NCBI GenBank assembly: GCA_022661535.1
Contig: JAKULF010000014.1
Span: forward strand, 992,001-1,056,000
Length of the DNA stretch: 64,000 bases
DNA from: Eutypa lata
Taxonomy: Eukaryota; Ascomycota; Sordariomycetes; Xylariales; Diatrypaceae
Reading direction: 5' to 3'
Under the pieces are notes generated by a model. The model searched no databases and was not told the DNA's origin. It saw nothing but the letters and a program-made list of their open reading frames with translations. The translations under genes were made by a program, and so were the position numbers. This document shows positions 35,935-47,388 of the stretch, piece after piece (within the stretch, counting starts at the first letter, position 1; every line of letters starts with the position of its first letter).

Positions 35935-37806
35935 TCAAGGAGCGCATCTACCCATGTAACGGGGGTACAAGCATGCTTCTCGCACGGTCCATAGCTTCAT
36001 GAGCCAGGCCAACAACCTACGACAGTTAGTCACGATGCTCTTGAAATGGAGAGAAGTAGACAATGGAGTACATACCGCTCTAGGCCAATGCCATAGCCTC
36101 CGTGGGGCGTGGACCCGTACTTGCGCTGATCCGTGTACCAAAAGTAGCCGCTTGGGTCGATACCTTCACGTTCATAGGCCGCCATAAGCTCGTCATAGTC
36201 CCAGATCCTCATACTACCGCCAACAATCTCGCCAACACCTGGCATCAAGACATCAACAGATTCAGTGACGCGCTTGTCATCCTCAGCTCTCTGCATGTAG
36301 AATGATTTGATCTCGGCTGGGAAATGTGTGAGGAAAATGGGACGGTTGATTTCGTCTGTCATCTTTCTCTCAGCAGCCTCGGCACTGTAATATTATAAGA
36401 GTCAGTCAACCTTGCTCCTCATGTTAGGATTGTTGTATCTTACATATCGTCGCCAAAGGCATGATCGTTGCCGTCTTCGTTCTTGACGCCCCTTTCCCGA
36501 AGCCAATCAATTGCATCGGAATATCGCATCCTCAAAAATGGACGGGAAGGCTTCACAAACTCAGGGTTGGATTTCTTGATCGCGTCAGCGGCAATGGGGT
36601 CCTCCAATGTCAAGTCGATGACGCGGCAGATAAGGTGTTCTAGATGGTCCAGGAGGTCACCAAACGTGATGAAGTCAAGTTCTCCCTCGATGTGTGTGTA
36701 CTCGGAAAGCTATGTTTTTGATCAGTACATACGGTCATATGATGGAGTGAGGACGTAGAGAGAGAACATACATGGCGGCGGGTAAGCGACTTTTCGGCTC
36801 GGAATGACTTTTCGATACAGTAGACATCGCCGAGGGAGGGAAGGACGGTCTCGAGGTACAACTGGCTAGATTGCGTCAAGTATGCGGTTTCGTTGTAGTA
36901 GTCAAATTTGAACAGCGTGGCACCACCCTCGACCTGGGTCTGCACCAAGGCTGGGGGGCTGACTTTCTTGCAGTTCAGTTCCTTATAGGTGGTGTGGAAG
37001 GCGTGCTCGACGATGTCGCGGACGTACATGATGGCACTGGGCTTGTCATGGCGCAGGGCCAGATGGCGCACGTTGAGCAAAGTCTGGGCATCACCCTCGG
37101 GGGCTTTGTTGGTGAAGGCCTCGTCTCCACCGGGGGCTTTGGCGAGAATTCGGAAGTAATCGGCACGAAGCTCGCGGTTAAAAGGGGCGTGGGCATCGGC
37201 AGGGACATGCCAGAGATCACCGGTGATCTCCATGGACGTCTCTCGAATTAGCGTTAGGGTATCATACGTCTTAGCAAGTTGACCAGAAAGTAGGCACTGC
37301 ATGAGGTCGAGACCGCGGCGCAGTGTGACGAAGACAAGACCTCCCTGTTTGGCGACGCGCTGAACACGTCCTTGAACGCGAACGCGCAATACACCTTCCT
37401 TGGGCTCGTCGGCATTCTTTCGTAGCTCCCCAATGAGCTTGGGGTCGGTGTCGTTAAGTTTAATAAGAACTGCTTTCGGTAGAGCAGGATCCTCAGTGAT
37501 CTTGATGTTTTTAGCTGCTTCCAGTGCAACCTCTCGCGCGGCTTCCTCCTGCGCCTCCTTCTCAGCTCGTTTGGCAGCAGCCTCTTGTTTCTTACGCTGT
37601 TGCTCTGCATAATTGGCTGCCTTCTTTAGAGCCGACTTAGCTGCCTGCTTGTACTCGTCGTCGCCCTTCTTCTTGACTTGAAATTCGTTATCAGGACCAT
37701 GCGAAATGTATGCCTCTTGCAGGTTCTTCAGCGGCGCTGCCTCGGTGCCAGCGCCGCCATCCTGGGCGTCAAGACCCTTCTCTTCGTCGATGTAAAGAAT
37801 GGCCAT
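35935..37806 (-). CDS. DED81: Cytosolic asparaginyl-tRNA synthetase
   Basis: Exons 37806-36772, 36709-36444, 36384-36076 and 36016-35935 encode 563 residues, the size of fungal cytosolic enzymes. It charges tRNA-Asn with asparagine. A charged N-terminal extension with a Lys/Glu/Ala-rich helix (about 50-100) precedes an OB-fold anticodon-binding domain ([22 protein letters not shown]). The class II core follows: motif 2 region [21 protein letters not shown] and motif 3 [14 protein letters not shown]. The last intron splits the motif 3 Arg codon. The C-terminus [16 protein letters not shown] is typical. No organellar targeting peptide is apparent. A housekeeping gene, useful as a species marker. 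Confidence 0.96.
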
Positions 37807-39054
37807 GGTTTCTGATATGCAGTCTAGGGAGGGAGGCTTTCCACAAACCAGATGTGTGTAGGTGTGCCGGTTATTCGTAACGAGGGTAGCGCATGCGAAT
37901 TGCGCCTTGTGGTTTCGTTATTTTTCCCCTTATCTGTTTAAAAGAAATGAGGGGAGGGGTCATTCGCATTACAATTGTTAGATACGTAGTTAGTATCTGC
38001 CTTATCTACCTGTCTACCTACATAACCTACGTAGTATGAGTCATAACACTACGTACAATGCTTAAGTAGTAGTATAAGTACCTACCTATGTATGTAGACA
38101 CAGTCAATCCTAGTTTGCTTCATCTTTAAAGCTTTATTTTCAAATCAAGACAATAAATAGCTGTACTATAAGTACATTAGAGTTATTTAATTAAAAGTTG
38201 TTTATCTAACTTGTGCATAAGATGCAGATGCCAAGCGACAGCACAAAAAGCTCTCGTTTTTATACTCCTAACATATAAGTACATATACCTAAGTTAGTCA
38301 TACTTACTTACATAGATACATAAGGTATGCATACTTAAATATACAGGGATTATTTTTGTTAGTTTTGTACAAGCCCCGATTTTGTTTAGTTCAGTGCTTT
38401 AGGCCTGGAAAGCCCTGAAGCAGGCCCTGAAGCAGGCCCTGGAGCAAGCCCTAGAGCACTGACGCCTAGGGCACTTAAGCCAAGGTTGGATTGTGGGATA
38501 TGGAATTAGCCAATCAATCGACGACATTCGACGACTTTCGCTCCCCCTGGAGCCCGTGGGGCAATTCACTGATCTAACAAAAATAATCCCTATATATGTA
38601 CATACGTAGTTACATATATACATCCGATTCCGCTAGCCGGCGCCGGCCCGCCAGCTTTGCTAGCAGCCACATACATATGTACATAGGTATGTGATGGCGG
38701 CAGCCGTAGCTCCCCGACTTACTCGACGATACCCAACTGCTGCCGCCACCTACTTGTTGCCACTACTTAGCTAAACATCGTCGAGCAGGCCACTACCTGC
38801 TTGCCGCGGCCGCACATACAGACCTACAACTTGTAGCCTAGCTACCGGCCTACCTAAGTACGGATAGTAGAAACAGCAGGTCGTTAGCGCCAGGGAGTTG
38901 TCATTCACCGCGACGGCGCGACGGAGTTAAAGACGCACTTGTCCCCCGACTTCGTCAACTTCCTCAAGTATTCGCCATCTAGACCTAGTGATTACTATAT
39001 TATTAATATTGCCCTCAGCCTCCCCTTCTCGCCGGTACCCTAAACCTCAAGATC
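37807..39054. other. Intergenic region with TAGGTA words and a minisatellite
   Basis: About 1.25 kb. It has many TACCTACC/TAGGTAGG words (37990-38100), a 12-bp minisatellite (separate entry) and a relatively GC-rich stretch with CGCCGGC words at 38630-38850. No gene supported. Confidence 0.45.
38412..38459. repeat. 12-bp minisatellite, four units
   Basis: Units GCCCTGAAGCAG, GCCCTGAAGCAG, GCCCTGGAGCAA and GCCCTAGAGCAC in perfect register. The 12-bp period keeps a frame open on the minus strand, but no gene is apparent. Confidence 0.85.
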
Positions 39055-41336
39055 CTAGTTGCCGCCCTGTATTTCCTTGAGTAATGCCGTTGCTATTGCC
39101 TGATCATCGTCGTAAGTACATTGGACAGCATGCCCTTCGCTCTCGGGTAGTTTACCCTCCCTCCGGGAAGGTCCCTCTGCTCCCCGTGAACATCCCAGAT
39201 TCGACCAGGGCTGCCTAATATTCTGTCCTGGGCCACTGTTGACAGGAGGCTCATCTTGTGCATAGCCGACTCCGCCTACGACGAGATTGGGCACAGAGCC
39301 TAATACACCTTGTGGCAGACTATTATCCAGAGATTGATTCCAACTCGATGGAAGCACTCGCTCTAAGGCAGACAGAGATGAGCCGAGGCAGAGTGAGTTG
39401 GCAGGGTCCTGATAGCAATGTTCGAACTCTAGGTCAAACTCATCCTCATTCCTCTGGGGTTCAGATTCAGCTGCGAGCTGACCATGCCCGATGCGCCTGG
39501 AATGTGTCGCCGTTGACAATTTTGATACACGCCCCGATCTCCGCCTTTGAGAAGTTGAGGGTGGGTTGTTTAATCTGATATATCTTTGGATCTCAGCCGA
39601 ATCAATTGAATCACCGACGTCATCTGATCTAATGATATATCTCTCAATCTCAGCTGTGTCAATGGGATCACCTTCTGTCCAACCAGGATTGGGAGGTGCC
39701 TCTGTGTTTCGAAATATCACAGTCTGCTCATCATCATGGCGTACTGTCGCTTGCTGGTCTTCTACACATGGGGCGGGCATTGGAGTTTGAAGCATGGCCT
39801 CTGATCCACCAGACAGACGCAGTGCCCCATCGTAGCACTTCTGGGCCGAATCGCGCATCCCCGGTTCCAGGATCAACATTGTTGTCGACAGAAACTGAAG
39901 CACATCGTTGGGTCTAGTTCTTAGGTCCTCCGTGAGTTTCTTGAGGATCTTTTCGCCCCAAAGCGCACCCTGGTGCTCGTACTGTACGGTATATCGCGGA
40001 AGCCCACACAGCAGTTTGAACATGACAACGCCAAGAGACCAGATATCAACAACGGCAGTATATCGTTTCCTCATTCGCCCGCCGGAGTTGTGATACTCCT
40101 TTATCTCCAAGATTTCCGGCGCAGCGTATTTGAACGTACCACATATTGTTTTCCAGTGCCCGCTTTCTCTTCTTTCTCTCGATAGGCCAAAGTCCCCAAA
40201 CTTGACATGAATGTAGCCGGCATGACGAGACTGAACGAGGATGTTATCTGGTTTGATATCTCGATGTACAATCGGTGGCTTGAGTCCGTGGAGGTAAGCC
40301 AATGCTGAGAGGAGCTGGCACAAGGCTTGTTTACATTCCTCAGTGGATACGTTCTCCTGGTCACGGAGGGACCCACCGGGGACATATTCAAGACATAGCT
40401 TTGGCCACGGCTTTTCCTCTTTCCACAGTAGTTGAACAATGTGCTTCTAGTGACCCGTTAGACTGCTTAATTGGAGGTATAGATGCATCTACTAACATGA
40501 CTGATCCGCCCCATGATGTCAGCTTCTCTCCTCCACAAATCTGCATCAACCTCTTTCTCCCTGATAGCTCTATCAGACGGCTGCTTGAGGGCATACTCTT
40601 CCCCGGTGCTGACGTTCCAGAAATGAGTCACGACCCCAAAGCTTCCCTCGCCGAGCTTCTTCCTAAGGAAGATCGGGCCTTTGCCGGGTGTGTGCGTTTC
40701 AGTAGCACGTTCCGTGTCCAGTGGGAATTTAAGTCGGTCGAAGAAATTTTCAGTGCCTGCTGTTCCTTGTCTGAACCAGTCGACGTTGTCTTTATATAGC
40801 TGTGAATTCACGTTATGGGGCGAGACGACGAGCTGGAACCTAAGATGCTTGTTGACATGGATCACGATTGGGTTCTTCCGCCGAAGAACTTTTTGGTCCC
40901 CTACAATCCAGACAAAATCGCGCCGCCAGCCTTGTCCAGCGTCGTGGTATGTGACTTGTGTCCCGAAGAGTGAGCCGATGTCCTTGACGATGGGGCGGTT
41001 GAGGTCGTCGAATGTCAGAGAGAAGTGGTAAGAGCTGACCCCGCGGAAATTGGGCAAGACAACGTCGCAGTCCTCGTTCCGCCCGAAGACAAAGCCACGT
41101 GGAGTTTTGGGGCCATTACTGAACCTCAGCTCAAGGTGTGGGCAACGGTCAGTGCCTCCAGCCTGTTCGGGCTCTTCTGTCGATCCCCTGTCGCGACGGT
41201 CACTTCGACTTTCCGGCTTCTCGAGCCCACGGACGTATCGCGGCGCACCCTCACTCAATTCAATCGCCTTCACTGCATCTTGTATATTCCCATCGTAGGC
41301 TGGATACACGCAAGCAATCAAGTCCGTGTCTGCCAT
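39055..41336 (-). CDS. FHA-domain serine/threonine protein kinase
   Basis: Exons 41336-40497 and 40446-39055 give 743 residues. An FHA phosphothreonine-binding domain spans about 70-170, with the conserved FGRNEDCDV and SxxH (SSYHFS, His104). The kinase domain starts near 225: Gly-rich loop LGEGSFG (~228), Lys251 in YALKQ, catalytic Asp343 in HRDIKPDN, Asp365 in DFGLS and APEI. All catalytic residues are present, so it should be active. The N-terminal FHA plus kinase order recalls checkpoint kinases (Rad53/Cds1), but the ~350-residue tail is Ser/Asn/Gly-rich and unrelated to theirs. Expanded FHA-kinase families exist in some filamentous fungi. Its start is only 246 bp from the end of a transposable element and the large RIP block. 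Confidence 0.9.
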
Positions 41337-41581
41337 TGTGACATTTCTTCATTGGTGAGAATGAGGAACAAGAGGGCTTGCCATATTGGTTGGTGGCTGG
41401 ATTTAGTCTTTATTTTGATTACAGGTCAGAATGAACGAGGACAGGCCGCCAAAGAAGGTCGTGTCACCATCAAACAGCACATCATGTCCAATGAAGCAAC
41501 AAAGTAACGGGCAACAACCTTAGTGAGCGGTTAAAGGGCGTATGCAATTGGTTCGTATTATCTGCACAAAGACACTAAAGT

Positions 41582-42504
41582 TTGCCTCATCTCTCAGGCC
41601 TCTCTTCGTAAGTAAGGTGGCTACGCTACCGCAGCTGCGGCGGTGCAGCTGCGCTGCGGCTAGTGGGTGCCGTACCAAATGTACCCATTAAATCTAATAC
41701 GGAAGAAAACTTATAAAAACCTTAAAGTTAACGAAAAAAAGCTTAATTTTATTTAAAAATTTTAATTTATTAAATTTTTAAATAAATAATTTTATATAAA
41801 ATAAAAAAAAATTATTATTATTTTAATTTTTTAATAATAAATAAAATAAAATAAATATAAATAAATAAAATATATAATTAAATTTAAAATTAAATATAAT
41901 TTATAAATTTATATAAATTTATTTATATAATTTAAAAAAAAAATTATTTTTAAATAAAAAATTAAATTTTATTAAATATTTATTTTATTTTTATTAAAAT
42001 ATTTTTTAAATTAATATATTATTATTATTATTTTAATTATTTCGAAAAAAATTAAAACGTTATAATTTTTTAATTAAAATAATAATAATATATTAATTTA
42101 AAAAATATTTTAATAAAAATAAAATAAATATTTAATAAAATTTAATTTTTTATTTAAAAATTATATAAATAAATATATATATATATATATATATTATATT
42201 TAATTTTTAATTTAATTATATATTTTATTTATTTATATATATTTTATTAAATTTATTATTAAAAAATATAAAAATATAAAAATCTTTTATTTTATATAAA
42301 ATTAATTATTTAAATATTTAACGATTTTAAAATTATTAAATAAAATTAAACTTTTTTTTATAAATTTTTAATTTTTATAAATATATTTTCGTATTAAATT
42401 TAATAAATATATATAAATATAATTTTAAATTATAACGAAATTATAATAATATAATATAATAATAATATAATTATTTTATAAAAAAAACTTAAATAATAAA
42501 ATAA
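41582..42504. mobile_element. Fold-back/MITE-like DNA element, copy 1 (mostly RIP-mutated)
   Basis: The left end TTGCCTCATC... is the reverse complement of the right end of copy 2 (44999). Arms of about 440-460 bp face each other around a ~31-nt spacer at 42040-42070. Within it, 41943-42039 and 42071-42164 are almost perfect complements. The outer ~110 bp of the left arm keep normal GC content; the rest is nearly pure A/T. The right arm aligns to the unmutated right end of copy 2 with every difference being C-to-T or G-to-A. No coding capacity; non-autonomous. A target-site duplication cannot be read because one flank is mutated. Confidence 0.75.
41943..42164. repeat. Near-perfect palindrome at the centre of copy 1
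   Basis: Arms 41943-42039 and 42071-42164 are complementary except for one extra ATT unit in the left arm; the loop is 31 nt. It marks the inner junction of the element's long inverted repeats. Confidence 0.85.
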
Positions 42505-44069
42505 ATTTTTATAAAATTATTTATTTATTTTAAATTTATATAATTTTAATTTAATTTAAAATATATTAAAAATTTTCTTTTTTTATTTATTAATTTATAA
42601 TTAATTTATATTTTAATTTTTAAATTTATTAAATTTAATTTCGTTTTATTATAAATTTTTAAAAATTTAAAAATTATTAAATAAATTTAAATCATTATAA
42701 TTTAAATTTTATTTTTATTTTTTAATTAATTAATATTTTAATAAAAAATTAATATTTTAAAGTTATAATAATTTAAAAATTAAAATAAATTAAATTTTTT
42801 AATTAAATATAATATATTAATATATATATTAATATAATTATATAAATTTTAATTAATAATATTTTTTTTATATTAATTAATTATTTAAAAATATATTAAA
42901 TATAAAAAAAATTATTTTTATAAAAAATAAAATTTATATAATATATATTATTTTAAAAATATTAAATTAATTAAAAATAATATATATAATAATTTAAATA
43001 TATAAAACTTTTAATATATATATATATTATATATTAATATTAAAAAAATTATTATTTAATTAATAAATATAAAATAATATATATATTAATAAAATAATAA
43101 ATTAATTTTATATTATTATATAATATATTTTATATATTAATTTTTTTTAATTATATTTTAAATATTTATTAAATATAAATTTTTTATATATTAAAAATAA
43201 AATTTTTTATATAAATTAATTTTACTTTTTATAACGTTTTTTAAATAATTATTTAATAAATATATATATATATATTATTATTATAATTTTTATTTAAATA
43301 TTTTTATTATTAATATATTATTAATATATTTTTAATTATTTTTTAAAAAATCATTTAAAAATAATATTATATAAAAAAAATTAAAATATTATAATTTAAA
43401 TAATATAATAAATAATTATAATATATTTAAAAAAGATTTTATTTATATAAAATATTTTATTTATATATTATTATTATTATTTTAATTATTTTTAAAAAAA
43501 ATTATATAATAAATAATAATAATATATAAATTAAATAATTATTTAAATTATTTTTATAAAATAATTTATTAATTTTAATTTATATAATTTTATTTTAAAT
43601 TTTAAATTTTTTATTTATTTTTATTTATTTATTTATTTAAAAATTTAATATATATATAAATTTAATTTTATTAATTTTATTTTAAATTTATTACGAATTA
43701 ATTTATATTAAAATATAATATTTTATAATATATAAAAAATTAAAAATTATTAAATAAATTTAAATTTTTATAAATTTTTTTAAATTTTTTATTTTAATTT
43801 TTAAATTATTATAATTTTAAATATTAATTTTTTATTAAAATTTTAATTAATTAAAAATAAAAATAAAATTTAAATTATAATAATTTAAATTTATTTAATA
43901 ATTTTCGATTTATTAAATATATAAAATTAATTTTTTTTATAAAATAATTTATAATTATATAAAATTAATTTTAATAAATTTTAAAATTTAAATATAATTA
44001 AATTATAAATTAATAAATATATAAAAAAATATATAATTTTTTAAAAATTAAATTAAAATTATATAAATT
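42505..44069. repeat. RIP-degraded AT-only tract between element copies
   Basis: Almost pure A/T with rare C and G, most of them in CG pairs. No open frame beyond chance. It probably contains further degraded copies of the same element, but I could not set their borders by eye. Confidence 0.7.
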
Positions 44070-44999
44070 TAAAATTAATAAATTTTTTAAATTTTTTTTT
44101 TATAAAATTATATTAAAATGTTTTTTAAATTAATATATTATAATTATTTATTATATTATTAAAATAATTAAAATAATTAATAATATATAATTAAAAAAAA
44201 TTAAAATTTATAAATTTATAAATTTATAAAATAATTTATTTAAATAATTATTTCGTTTATATATTATTATTATTATTTTAATTATTTTATAAAATAATTA
44301 TTTAAATAAATAATTTATATAAATTTATTAAAATAATTTTTAAATTAATATATTATTATTATTATTTTAATTAAAAAAATAATAATATTTTAAATATTTT
44401 TTATATAATATTATTTTTAAATAAAATTTTATTAAATAATTAAAATAATAATAATAATATATTAATTTAAAAAATATTTAAATAAAAAAAATATATTTTA
44501 TAAAATTATATTTTTTATTTAAAAATATTTTTTTTAAAAATTATATAAATAAATATATATATATTTATAAATAATATTTAATTTTAAATTTAATTATATA
44601 TTTTATTTATTTATATATATTTTATTTAATTTATTATTAAAAAATTAAAAAAAATAAAGTTTTTTATATATATAAAATTAATTAAATATATATTTAATAA
44701 TTTTAAAATTATTAAATAAGATTAATTCTTTTTTCGTAAGTTTTTAGGTTTTATAAGTTTGTTTCCGTATTAGGCTTAATAGGTACGTATAAATACGGCT
44801 CCGAGCCATAGCGAAGCTGCAGCGGTGCAGCGCAGCGGTGGCGCAGCCACCCAGCTGTGGACAAAAAAATTGATACACTTCGTGCACTGTACCTCACCAA
44901 AAATTGCCCTATTAAACACAGTGCGAATTTCGGGGGCAGTATCAATTAAATTGTCCACCACTTGCCACCTTACGAAGAGAGGCCTGAGTGATGAGGCAA
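44070..44999. mobile_element. Fold-back/MITE-like DNA element, copy 2 (right end unmutated)
   Basis: The right arm, about 44440-44999, matches copy 1's right arm (42060-42504) colinearly. Its outer ~260 bp keep normal GC content. It ends at 44999 exactly where homology to copy 1 stops, which sets the terminus. The left border near 44070-44090 is approximate, placed where an AT-only sequence resembles a fully RIPed version of the left terminus. A smaller MITE is inserted in its right arm. Confidence 0.65.
44846..44969. mobile_element. Small MITE (about 112 bp) with 6-bp target duplication GCCACC
   Basis: Direct GCCACC copies at 44846-44851 and 44964-44969 flank an insert with inner inverted repeats at 44857-44876 and 44939-44958 (starting GTGGACAA, ending TTGTCCAC). 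The corresponding site in copy 1 (42470-42475) has a single, RIP-converted ATTATT and continues directly into the downstream sequence, so it is an empty site. No coding capacity. Confidence 0.8.
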
Positions 45000-45214
45000 T
45001 CGATCCTGAAGATCTGATTGGCCGAAACTTAATGCATTAGCTTGGTACAAAAAATACGTACAACGGAGCTACGGCGGCCTGAGATCTGAGGCAACGTATA
45101 ATGTAGTTTGACTAAGGCCATAAGCAATCTTAGCATAAAACCCATAGCCTCTCTCCATCCGCTCTCTGCAACAAGTGGTCGTACCTTTTGCCATTTACCT
45201 TACACATTCTCAAG

Positions 45215-47388
45215 ATGCCGTCGCCAGGGTCTGCGACCGCAAACTTGTGCGTTGATGACGTCCTTGCCTTTGATGACGCAGAGTTGTTTCAGTACATGAA
45301 GCAAAACCACCATCCTGATGGCGGCTTTGACCTCGAGTTTGACGGTTGGGAGACCCTACCAAAGGATCAGCGAGACCGGCTCGCTGAGAAGTTGAGGTGG
45401 TTTTCTACGCTCGTTAGTATGTTACCTATTGCTGATATCAGACTAGGATCGGAGCGCAGAAAGTGAACGATGCCGTGCAATCACGCCCCGTTGATCCCGA
45501 CCAACTAGCCACACGACTACAAGGAGTCTCTAATAATCAAGATGTGGTTTCACAAGCCCTATCCGGACGATCGCGCTATAACAGATCACCCACAGCCGAA
45601 GTAGACTGGGACGCAGAGGGGAAAAGAACGGAGACTATAGCCTATAACAGCCTTGTCAACGACGGTGGTCGACCGGCATACCCCATTAGTCTTCTGGAAA
45701 GGGTTTCTGAAGAGCCCGAGGAATATCGTGAGATTTTGCGGCCTTGGCAGAACCACCCGTATACAAGCCCGCCTGAGTGGGACGGAGTATTCCTGATACA
45801 ATCGCAGAGGTGGCAGATGTTCCGCCGTTGGCAGCAAGACAGCAGAGTGCCGTATGATGATGACATGGAGTTTGCCGCATACGTGCAGGAGCAGAAACGC
45901 CAGGACACCGAAGGCACAGAATACCGGCCGACGGTGAGTCAGTACCTCGAAAAGCTCAGAGCCTCATTTGAGAGGACGCAACGCTATTATGGCCTCGATA
46001 GCGGGGACGAAGAATTCGCCGCGTATGCCGAGGAGAAGAGGCAACACAAGTTTGAGGCCGGACGCCAGTGGCCAGGGATGACGGAGAATGAATATATACA
46101 GATGATGAGGAACGTGTTCAAGAAGAAGCAGGCTAAGGAGGGCATTGACGATGGGGATGAAGGGTTTGCCGTGTTTCTCGAGGAGAAGAAGCGAAGAGAT
46201 ATATCGGTAGGATGTAGGTGGCCGGGGATGACGGAGGATGAGTACCTTCAAATGCTTAGGAACGAGTTTAATCGGGAGCAAAACCACCACTACTGGCAGG
46301 AGTTTTACTGGCTGCGGGAGGACCATGGCCGCGGCGGGTTTTCTGGATACGTCGAGGAGGCCAAGCACCGGCTTGCTCGACACGGTTTCACACAGGCATT
46401 CGAATTCGACCAAGACCTTATGCGACAAGACAAACTGATGACCTGGATCGAATACCTCAACTACGAATATTCATGGCTCGACAAGCACACACGATTCCTC
46501 ACTCGTCTTCAGCCGAAGTATGATGAGGCCTGGCAAAAGCTTGTGGACTCGGGAGTGTTGCAGCGTGGCGAGACTGCAACGGGGTTCTGCACCATGGAAT
46601 CGGCGATTCGGAGTCAAACTGAGGAAGACGCAGCAAAGGATGCGGTGGAGCATGCCAAGACAACTGCCGTCGCCGTCCTGGAGAAGGCCATGAATGATCC
46701 CAAGTCGAATCTCACCAAGCCAGTACGTATCCGCATGATGAAAGAAGCCAAGTCCAGGCTAGTGGCAGCGAAAACGTCGCTAAGGGCTGTCACGAGGCGA
46801 GGTGATCTTATCACAGAATTTGTGGAAGGGACTTCGGATTACAGGGCAACTAATGAAAGGATAAGCCTTCAAAACATTCGACTTAAATGGATTCAGGAGC
46901 AGGTTCCTCTTATCGAGGCGGAGGTGGAGGAAGCCAAGGCGGCTGAAAAGAGCTCACGTGCAAGACGAAGGACTAAGCGAAAATTGGAGGACGATCAAGA
47001 CGGTGAGGGTACAAAAGAGCGATGCCTCAAAAAGAGAAGGCAGAATCACCAAGCTAGCTCACCTTCAGAGAACGTTGACTCTTCTACACAACCACAACCA
47101 AAAGCATCCAAGCACGGGCAGGTCGCTGAAGCATACAACACGCTGTCGTCCAAGCGGTACAGAAGGAACAAGCGAACGTCAAAAGTCCAGCGAATGGCTG
47201 ACGAGGTTGAGACAATATCGACCGAGAATGCAACTGTGACCCATGAATCAAGGAGACGACCCGGAGGTGGCAAGATAGCTTTGGAGAAAAGCGATAACCC
47301 AAGGAATAAACAGCTACGATCTACAACTATTCCGCCTTTAGCATTAACGAAGCAGCTTCGCCGTAGTCCTCGTTTTATAACAAATTAA
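45215..47388 (+). CDS. Uncharacterised 708-residue repeat-containing protein (multicopy fungal family)
   Basis: Exons 45215-45412 and 45460-47388, in phase. The N-terminus (VDDVLAFDDAELFQYM) resembles a multicopy Sordariomycete family that is often labelled 'ankyrin 2,3/unc44', although I see no ankyrin repeats. Three tandem ~50-residue units start at 45862, 46006 and 46156 (144, 150 and 150 bp). Units 2 and 3 share DEF/GFA-type starts, an EEK helix and WPGMTE-x-EY-x-QM-x-RN. Downstream are ARHGF and WIEYL-x-YEY-x-WLD blocks, a charged helical region and a Lys/Arg-rich tail with KKRR-type nuclear signals. No enzyme motif is recognised. The stop codon is followed within 3 nt by AT-only DNA and the upstream side abuts a transposon, yet the frame is intact with normal codon use. 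Function is unknown; nuclear or DNA-associated is a guess. Confidence 0.8.
45862..46305 (+). repeat. Three tandem ~50-codon units within the 708-residue protein
   Basis: Units at 45862-46005, 46006-46155 and 46156-46305. Units 2 and 3 are clearly related at protein level (WPGMTE, EEKK/R, MRN/LRN); unit 1 is more diverged. They are predicted helical, rich in Glu, Lys and aromatic residues. Confidence 0.8.

Noticed and set aside
44751..44961. Overlapping 61-64-codon frames in the unmutated transposon end
   Set aside because: They lie across the inverted repeat and the MITE insertion, so they are by-products of repeat sequence.
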